A stretch of 13,133 bases of DNA from positions 9,695 through 22,827 of the forward strand of contig JAMDDF010000141.1 of the NCBI GenBank assembly GCA_023489205.1, written 5' to 3'. The notes under the pieces were generated by a model, which saw nothing but the letters and a program-made list of their open reading frames with translations, ran no database searches and was not told the DNA's origin. This DNA comes from Actinomycetota bacterium (GTDB lineage: Bacteria; Actinomycetota; Acidimicrobiia; Acidimicrobiales; Palsa-688). The translations under genes were made by a program, and so were the position numbers. Below are positions 1-6,300 of the stretch, in pieces. Numbering within the stretch: the stretch's first letter is position 1; every line of letters begins with the position of its first letter.

Positions 1-593
1 CTGCCAACTCCGACGGCAACGACCTGGTGATCTGGGCCGACCGAGACCGCTCGGCCGAGCTGACACGCTTCAGGTTCCCTCGCCAGGGCGCCGACCCTTG
101 GCTCTGCATAGCAGACTTCTTCCGCCCGGTACTAAGCGACGAGGTCGACTACGTCGCGTTCCATGTGGTCACGATGGGCGCGGCCGCCTCACGGCGCGCG
201 GCTGAGCTGTTTAGCTCGGACCGCTACAACGACTACCTTCACCTCCACGGCCTGTCCGTCGAGATGACAGAAGCCTTGGCTGAGTACTGGCACAGGCGCG
301 TGCGCGAGGAGTGGGGTTTCGCCGCTGAGGACGGCCCGACCCTCGCCGGCCTGTTCCGCCAGCACTACAGAGGCGGCCGCTACTCATGGGGCTACCCGGC
401 CTGCCCTGACCTCGAAGACAATGCGCGGGTCGCCTGGCTGCTCAACGCCTCCCGGATCGGAGTCGAGTGCTCGGAGCAAACCTCTTGGCAGTTCCACCCC
501 GAGCAGACCACCGCGGCCATAATCTGCCACCACCCCCAGGCGAAGTACTTCGTCATACGTCGCAGCTCTGCGGTGCCTGAGCCCACCAACTAG
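1..593 (+). CDS. metH: Cobalamin-dependent methionine synthase, C-terminal reactivation domain (5'-truncated by window edge)
   Basis: This is the 3' end of a gene entered from the left edge; the reading frame is already open at base 3, so the GTG at 27 is not a real start. The visible residues match the MetH activation domain, which binds S-adenosylmethionine and re-methylates cob(II)alamin after accidental oxidation of the cofactor. The diagnostic AdoMet-binding motif RxxxGYPACP is present as RYSWGYPACPDLED (encoded near 378-420). It is followed by the family's typical ending, a region with RIGVECSEQTSWQFHPEQTTAAI and then HHPQAKYF. The full enzyme transfers methyl from methyltetrahydrofolate to homocysteine in the cytoplasm; the catalytic and cobalamin domains lie outside the window. 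The stop TAG is at 591-593 and sits inside a 16-bp tandem duplication. Family identity is close to certain. The residues after KYF form a short tail that I cannot assign. Confidence 0.93.
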   Translation, partial: ANSDGNDLVIWADRDRSAELTRFRFPRQGADPWLCIADFFRPVLSDEVDYVAFHVVTMGAAASRRAAELFSSDRYNDYLHLHGLSVEMTEALAEYWHRRVREEWGFAAEDGPTLAGLFRQHYRGGRYSWGYPACPDLEDNARVAWLLNASRIGVECSEQTSWQFHPEQTTAAIICHHPQAKYFVIRRSSAVPEPTN

Positions 594-613
594 GGACCCC
601 ACCAACTAGGGAC
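582..613. repeat. Perfect 16-bp tandem duplication across the metH stop codon
   Basis: The 16-mer cccaccaactagggac occurs at 582-597 and again, immediately adjacent and identical, at 598-613. The first copy carries the metH stop TAG (591-593). The second copy begins 16 bases later, so its TAG is in a different frame. It looks like a recent slippage or duplication event, since the two copies have not diverged. It has no effect on the protein because the first stop ends translation. Confidence 0.95.
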
Positions 614-661
614 TGGGCATTGTAGCCACTTGTTAGCATGACCGGTCCCACTCGGCCATTT

Positions 662-688
662 CGCCTAGCCTCGGTGTTTCACGCCTAG
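662..688. repeat. Direct repeat CGCCTAG, 20-bp period, upstream of the K+ channel gene
   Basis: CGCCTAG occurs at 662-668 and again at 682-688, two helical turns apart, in the 187-bp gap between metH and the channel gene. Two same-face sites could be a regulator-binding pair, but a 7-bp match can arise by chance. I see no convincing -35/-10 pair in this gap, nor a clear metH terminator. Confidence 0.3.
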
Positions 689-780
689 ACGGGCATGTTT
701 GAGGTAGTGTCCACCAAAGTGCCTGTCCTGTAAGGGATAATTGAGGTCAAGGTCTTAACAACCTCCCCCAGGAAAGGCTT

Positions 781-1764
781 ATGCCGGCTTTTTTTGCCAA
801 ACTACTGAACCTTCGCCCCCGGCACCATGCCGCGATCCTGGTCGGCGTGGCGATCTTTTTCATCCTGGTAGGCGGTATAGTTTTCGCTGCGACACAGGGG
901 CTCAGCGTCACCACAGGTTGGTACTGGGCGCTCGAAACTGCCACAACCGTTGGCTACGGCGACGTGGTGGCCAAGAACACCGTGGGGCGGGTGGTTGCTT
1001 CGATCGTGATGCTGACTACGATCCCGTCCCTCGCCGGCGCTTTCGCCGTCGTCACCGGTTCGAGCGTCGCAAGTGGAGTCAGGAGGCTCATGCAAATGAC
1101 TGAAAAGTTCCCCGAGGGCTCCTACGTCTTGGTGCTCGGCATGCACCCCGCAATACCGGTTGTCTTAGAGGAGCTGGAGCGTGCAGGCCAGGCTGTGGTG
1201 CTGATCGCCGACGTCGAGCCATCGAGCGTAGCGCGCCATGTGCATTTTATAAAAGGCGACCCCACCTCCGAAGACGTCCTCGCCCGCGGCCGTCCCGAGA
1301 GCGCGTCCAGGATCTTGATCGCGACCGGTGACGACGGCGACGTCTTGGTGAGCGCCGTGCTCGTGCACCAAGAGGCGCCGGCGGTACCAGTCACAGCCCT
1401 AGTGGGATCGCGCCGCCTTATACCAGCGCTAAAGGACCTTGGCGTCCTCCAAGTGCTCTCGCCCGAAGACCTCACTGGGCACACCGTCGCCAAGGGCCTC
1501 GAGGCACCCCACGCCGGCGAGGTTCTCATGCACCTCGTCCGCTCCGAAGACCACCGTTTGGCAGAGTACCGAGTGGGCGAGGGGGCTCAAGCGCTCCCCC
1601 TAAGCTCCATACGAGCGCAAAGCCACGGACTGGTCCTCGGCGTCGTGCAGGGCTCATCGGTATCGCTCGGAGTGACAGACGACCCCGAAGTAAGGCCGGG
1701 CGACCTTCTCCTCATGGTCGAAGCTAACGGGACCGGGCACCACGGCGGCACTGCCACGTCGTAG
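781..1764 (+). CDS. Two-transmembrane potassium channel with cytoplasmic RCK (TrkA-N/TrkA-C) domain
   Basis: The 327-residue product is a K+-selective channel subunit of the MthK/KtrA-like class. Residues about 18-37 form the outer helix. A pore helix follows, then the canonical K+ selectivity filter TVGYGD at residues 56-61, and an inner helix at about 70-92. Residues about 115-250 form a Rossmann-type RCK domain (YVLVLG near 115-120, LIADVE near 141-146, then FIKGDPTSEDVLARG). A small TrkA-C-like domain follows, ending RPGDLLLMVEA. The usual GxGxxG nucleotide loop is replaced by LGMHPAIPVV, so the ligand may not be NAD(H). Tetrameric pores with octameric RCK rings are the family norm. The start ATG at 781 is supported by AGGAAAGG at 770-777. 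The gene stands alone, with metH upstream and an unknown gene 124 bp downstream. Confidence 0.92.
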   Translation: MPAFFAKLLNLRPRHHAAILVGVAIFFILVGGIVFAATQGLSVTTGWYWALETATTVGYGDVVAKNTVGRVVASIVMLTTIPSLAGAFAVVTGSSVASGVRRLMQMTEKFPEGSYVLVLGMHPAIPVVLEELERAGQAVVLIADVEPSSVARHVHFIKGDPTSEDVLARGRPESASRILIATGDDGDVLVSAVLVHQEAPAVPVTALVGSRRLIPALKDLGVLQVLSPEDLTGHTVAKGLEAPHAGEVLMHLVRSEDHRLAEYRVGEGAQALPLSSIRAQSHGLVLGVVQGSSVSLGVTDDPEVRPGDLLLMVEANGTGHHGGTATS

Positions 1765-1888
1765 CCAGCCCACCCACGGGCCTCCACCTGTCCACTGGCT
1801 GGCAACGGGCGCGCCCAGACCCTAGATTGTGCTGAGGCAATCCAGCCCGAGGCAGAGATTAGCTCCGCCTCCTCGACCAAGGAGCGTC

Positions 1889-2281
1889 ATGGCAATAGGC
1901 GAAAAGGTACTACATTTCCAAGGCAAGGGCACCGACCTCAGCACCGTGCAGCTCAAGATCGAAAACTACCTAAAAAACGAGGGTTTCTCGGTTCAATCGT
2001 CCCCACGAAGCGCGCAAGGTGCGGTCCTTCAGGCAAAAAAGGGCGGCTTTTTGAGAGGAGTGGTCGACGCCGACCGCGCCCTCACGATCATGATCTCGGG
2101 TGAGCCCAACGACTTCACGGTCAGGATAGGCATCGGTAAATGGCTGCAGCACCTGGGAGTAGCGGCCTTGGAGACGCTCCTCATCTCCGACTTGTTCCTC
2201 GTGGTCGATGTCGCAGAAAGTGCGTGGAACTTTGAGATCGAGGACAAGCTCACCAAACAGATCGAGACCTTCGTCGGCTGA
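1889..2281 (+). CDS. Conserved-looking 130-residue protein of unknown function
   Basis: I do not recognise a named family. The frame is open from a GTG at 1829, but ATG 1889 is the better start: AAGGAG at 1879-1884 lies 4 nt before it, and the 20 extra residues are low-complexity Arg/Pro/Ser. The 130-residue product begins with a likely strand and an amphipathic helix (about residues 15-30). Beta-rich stretches follow, including GVVDADRALTIMISG and NDFTVRIGIG. A hydrophobic helix follows at about residues 85-110 (HLGVAALETLLISDLFLVVD), and the end is charged and helical. There is no signal peptide, and no metal or nucleotide motif is visible. The hydrophobic stretch is interrupted by Glu and Asp, so it is more likely a buried core or peripheral membrane helix than a true transmembrane span. 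The gene converges on apbE with 7 bp between the stop codons. Confidence 0.72.
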   Translation: MAIGEKVLHFQGKGTDLSTVQLKIENYLKNEGFSVQSSPRSAQGAVLQAKKGGFLRGVVDADRALTIMISGEPNDFTVRIGIGKWLQHLGVAALETLLISDLFLVVDVAESAWNFEIEDKLTKQIETFVG

Positions 2282-2288
2282 CAGCCAT

Positions 2289-3071
2289 TTACGCCGCAGG
2301 CGAGCCCACGCCCGCCCGTAGCCGAGCAAAGCCTGGCGTCCACCAGCCGCGCCCTTCGGGGGTCACCACCTGGGACTCGTACCCGGCGAGGCCTTCGAGC
2401 CACTCGGGGGCCCTTGGCCCCATGGCCAGCGCGGCGGTGGCGTAGGCATCAGAGGTGGTGAGGTCGGGCCCAACTACGCTCACCGAGGCAAGCCCACACG
2501 CTGGGTGGCCCGTAAAGGGGTCGACCACGTGGAGCCCACGTTCGTAGGTGCCTGAGGTGGCCACCGCACCTTCTGGTACCACCAGCGCCGCAGTGAGGGC
2601 GCTCGTGTCGAGCGGGTGGCGTAGCCCTATGGCCCATCGGCCTCCGCCGAGAGGTTTGCCACGGAAGCGCAAGTCGCCGCCGGCGTCAATCAGGTGGTCG
2701 GAGAGACCGTGGTCCACCAAGACCTCCGACGCCCGGTCGATGGACCAGCCTTTCACCACTCCGCTCGGGTCAAAGCGGCCGGTCGCCCAAGCATCAAAAA
2801 AGCCTGCTGTTTCCCTACACAAGCGGTGGCACAGCGCGAGGACGTGGGCGAGCTCTGGGCTGCACTCGCCGGCGGGCAGTTCCCCTCGGTCGAAGCGGTT
2901 GACCTCGCTGTCGTCTTTGTAGGTGCTAAAGGTCCTGTCCACAAAGTGGAGCCACTCGACCGCCTCCGCCACGGCAGCCTCCACCGCCAAGCGGGGCGCC
3001 TGGCTGTGGACGTAAAAGGTGACGACGGTGCCCATCACGGCCTCTTGGTGCACGAGGGGCGCGGGCGTCAC
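2289..3071 (-). CDS. apbE: ApbE-family FAD:protein FMN transferase
   Basis: The product attaches FMN covalently to a Thr/Ser of target flavoproteins, using FAD as donor and Mg2+ as cofactor. Family motifs appear in order (numbering from GTG 3071): an N-terminal HQEAVMGTVV, FSTYKDDSEVNRF at 48-60, FDPSGVVKGWSIDRA near 100-114, DAGGDLRFRG at 129-138, ATSGTYERG then HVVDPFTGHP near 171-190, and the Mg-site motif TSDAYATAALAMG at 206-218. No signal peptide or lipobox is seen, so a cytoplasmic location is likely. A TTG at 3131 would add 20 residues and has GAGGGG before it. I prefer GTG 3071 because GAAGGGG (3077-3083) sits 5 nt upstream and the extra 20 codons have unusually low GC at third positions. 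No FMN-binding target protein (such as an RnfG, NqrC or urocanate-reductase type) is in the window, so the substrate is unknown. Confidence 0.93.
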   Translation of the reverse strand: MTPAPLVHQEAVMGTVVTFYVHSQAPRLAVEAAVAEAVEWLHFVDRTFSTYKDDSEVNRFDRGELPAGECSPELAHVLALCHRLCRETAGFFDAWATGRFDPSGVVKGWSIDRASEVLVDHGLSDHLIDAGGDLRFRGKPLGGGRWAIGLRHPLDTSALTAALVVPEGAVATSGTYERGLHVVDPFTGHPACGLASVSVVGPDLTTSDAYATAALAMGPRAPEWLEGLAGYESQVVTPEGRGWWTPGFARLRAGVGSPAA

Positions 3072-3226
3072 GTACGCCCCTTCAAGGAAGCCTCGGCCCC
3101 GAGCGTGCAGGTAAGCAAGCTGAGCTGGCAACGAAGGCCCCTCAGCAACTCCTTGTGCACACAGTGGCCTTCCGGCAAGTTAGCACTCATGCGAGGCATT
3201 GTCGGGGTGAGAACTGAAGCGGGTAT

Positions 3227-3243
3227 GAACTTGGCCGAAGTTC
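3227..3243. repeat. Perfect inverted repeat GAACTT-N5-AAGTTC between the GH35 gene and apbE
   Basis: Six-base arms GAACTT (3227-3232) and AAGTTC (3238-3243) are separated by GGCCG. It lies in the 241-bp space between the GH35 stop and the apbE start. It could be an operator for apbE or a small RNA hairpin behind the GH35 gene; the sequence alone does not decide. No good -35/-10 pair was found in this space. Confidence 0.4.
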
Positions 3244-3277
3244 TTCCTAGGGCGGCACGCTCAGCACTTCGCGAAGC

Positions 3278-3299
3278 TGGCCCGTACGGGGCCGGGCCA
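3278..3299 (-). terminator. GC-rich hairpin 14 nt behind the GH35 stop codon, possible terminator
   Basis: TGGCCCG (3278-3284) and CGGGCCA (3293-3299) form a perfect 7-bp stem with an 8-nt loop just after the GH35 stop (TAA at 3313-3315, minus strand). No T-tract follows, so this would not be a classical intrinsic terminator. T-less hairpins are common after genes in high-GC actinomycetes. A second short palindrome, CTTCGCGAAG, lies immediately beyond it. Confidence 0.35.
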
Positions 3300-3312
3300 C
3301 CGGCTCTAGTAG

Positions 3313-6300
3313 TTAACCTCCAATGGACAAGGCGAACACGTGCAGCGCCGGCTGGTAACCCGTGACGCTCCCGAGCGGTGGCAACGTGACGGCCTCGACT
3401 GTCTTGCCCGCCTCCAGAGGCACGGATTGCTCGAAAAGGTAAACAGTGTGCCCCGAAGAGCCGCTCGGGTAGTTCGCATAGTTCACCGCAGCGACGGTGA
3501 CGTTGTCTGGGTTGCCGTTAGAGCCCGCTTGGTACCAGAAGTTTCCCACGTCCAGCGTGAACGACTCCGTGGTGCCGTCGGTGTAGTAGATGGTCCCAGT
3601 CCCCGACTCCGCCGAGTTGTTGGCCGCCGCCAGGAAACCGAGCGTGGTCCCCGTGCCGCTGAGCGCGATCGTCTGGCCCTCGGCCATGGTGTTGTCAGGC
3701 ATCGCGGCGGCTACGTCCGGCCATGTGAAGCTGAGGCCGCCTGCACTTAGGGTTGCGCCGGGCGTGATGCCATCGACGGCCAACCCCTGTGCTGAATAAG
3801 AAGTGCCGATCCCGTCAAAGCCGATAAAGCCCGTGTAGGGGTCGGGGTCCGAGTTGTCTGTCACCGCGGTGTTGTTGAAGGTCGAGGTGAGGCTTGCGTA
3901 GGGGACCGAGAGCGAGGCTGCGTTCGTGAGCGTCTCGAGGCGGCCGCCTACAGTGCCCATCGGTGCCCCGGGCCCGCCGGGTAGCCCCGGCGGGGCAAGT
4001 GGGCCGGGAGGGCTGGGGGGCACGACGGGCCCCGGCGGCCCGCCCCTGAACGTAGCGACGCTTAACAGGCCTACGGTGCCAGGTGTGAGGCCGGCCGACG
4101 GGGCCGTCACGAAGAACTGGACCGAGCGCGCCGAGCGCGGCGCAACCGTCCCGGCGTTAGTAGTGAGCGTGCCTGCATTGGAGGTGAGCGTGGCAGCGTC
4201 GGAGGTAAGCGTCCAGCCCGACGGGACAGACAAGGAGATGGCGGCATCACTGAGGGGCCTGCGAGTGGGGTTGGTGAGAGTCGCTGCCACCGTGAAGCTC
4301 CCCTCTGCCAGAGTGGTCGACGGGACCACTCCCAGGGTTGGGGCCAGGTGCGCCGGCGGGCCGTAGACGGCCGGGTCGTAACCGGGGCTGGCGACAGGTT
4401 GCACCTGGAGGCTGCTCAACTGGTTGCCGAGAGCCACCAGGCTCACCTGGGCCAACCCGCCCGTTGTCTCGTCTAGGCCCCAGTCGGCGATGGCGAGGGT
4501 GTTGGGGCCGTTGTCGTCCAAGATGCCCGCCGGCACGTAGAACTGGTGCTGAGGCCCGACGTTGTTGACGTAGCGGCCGATGAGCCAACCGTTCACGTAG
4601 ATGAACGCCCGGTAGTCTTTCGTGCCCGCGCCAGGGCCAGGGCCTCCGATCTGCACCGCGACCGGCACGTACTGGTCGGGCGGCAGGTGAAGGTTGAAGG
4701 TAGTGCGGTACCAACCGATGCCGGCGGGCACGCCTCGAGCCGCCCAACTGTCAGGCAACGTCACTGGCGTCCAGTCCCCGTCGGGGTAGCCGGGTAGGTC
4801 CCAGCCGTGGTTGGAACCGTACAGCCCGGCAGCGTTCATTATCCCGCGCACGGGATCTTGGAGGACAGGGTCGGCACCTTTTAAGCGCCAGGTGATCGGC
4901 TGGGACGACCCCACTAAAGAGGCGCTGTAAAGGCCGACCTTTTCTCCCGAAGGCCCCTCAGGGTTGCCAGTGTCCTCGACCAAGAGGGCTATGACATTGT
5001 CCCTACCGGCCTTCACGGAACCCGCCGGGAAGCTAAAGGTGCTCGTGGAGGGGCCGGCTGCCCCAGCCGAACCCAGGAACGCCCCGTTGAGCCACACTGA
5101 ATAAGCGCCGGTCGGCGCTATCCCGTCGACCGTAAGCTTCACGCCAGTCTCAGTACCCGTCGCCACGAAGTGGCCCCGGTACCACACGAAACCGTAGCCG
5201 TAGCCGTAGTCCGAGGCATAAAGCACTGGGGTCGACGGCGAGCTCACGTTGGAGACAGGATGGTCAGCCAACGTCCAGTCGCTGTCGTTGTAGCCGGGTT
5301 GGGCCTCAGGGGCCCCATAGGCGAACTTCCAACCACTAAGGGCCGGGAGAGCGACCGGCGCTGGCCCAGGCACTGTGCCGGCGAGCGAGCCGTCTGTTTG
5401 ACGCTGCACGGCCACAGGAGCGCCGTCCCAGTAGACCGAGGTTATGGCTGGGCCTGCCCAGACCGAAAGCGGGCCACTGGTCGACGTGTCGCCCGTGAGG
5501 AGCAGCTGTGGACCGCGCACCGTAGCCGTGCGGACCAGGTAGGCGCCCTCCACGAGCACGGGCCCAGCGGCCGTCTGCTCCGGCCAGAACTCCTCTGCCG
5601 TGTTCGTGTCGGCGATCAGTAGGAGCAGGGGCGGGCGGCCGCCTCCGCTGACCCGCACCTCCTGGAGGCCGTTGTGGACGTAGTCGAGGCGCAAGTCTCC
5701 GCTGGCCGGGTCCCAGTTGACCTGCACGTTGCCCGACAGGACATCTACAGTCGGCCTGCTCGTGTAGTTGAGGACGGTCTCACCGTCTGTGCCCGCGGGG
5801 TCATAGAGGAGGGCTACTTCCTCTCCTGCGATCGTCGCGTGGGTCGTTAGCTCGGAGGTCGAGTAAACGAGGTGCTGGCCACCAAAATTGTAGTTGGCCA
5901 CTAGAAGGCGGGCGTCCCTTCCCTCCAAGGTGATGCTGCCGCTCTGGGGCACGGCAGGGAAGTAGTCGGCCAGCTCCGCCGGGGTCGGCACGTTGATCGC
6001 ATCTATTACCACAGTGTCCGCGCTGGACTGGGAGTCCTTGTTGCCAGTCACCGTGATCGTGAGCGTGTGCGTCCCCTGGGAGAGCCCGGTGTCGGTAAAC
6101 AAGACCTGTTGGAACTCCTTGCAGCATGAGTCGTAGGTGTCCACGTAGCTCGGGCTACCACCGTCCACAGACACTGCCGCTATGCCGCCGTTGGTGTCCT
6201 TCGGGCCGATCCACTGGACCGCCGTCCCCGTAAAGGTCACCGTGACGCTCGCTCCCGCCTGCTGAGACCAGGATTCGGTCTGGTCATAGTCCCCGCTCGT

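Noticed and set aside
736..741. GATAAT as a -10 box for the K+ channel gene
   Set aside because: No acceptable -35 element occurs 16-18 bp upstream; the nearest TTGAGG (699-704) is 31 bp away.
1762..1803. Inverted repeat AGCCAG/CTGGCT after the K+ channel stop as a terminator
   Set aside because: Only 6 bp with a 26-nt loop and no T-run; not better than chance in this composition.
1829..1888. Twenty-residue N-terminal extension of the unknown protein from GTG 1829
   Set aside because: Arg/Pro/Ser low-complexity sequence; ATG 1889 has AAGGAG at a suitable distance.
2694..3365. Plus-strand open frame of 223 residues across apbE and the GH35 3' end
   Set aside because: It is antisense to apbE, whose family motifs are unmistakable. 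The plus-strand translation shows no recognisable motif and crosses the intergenic space.
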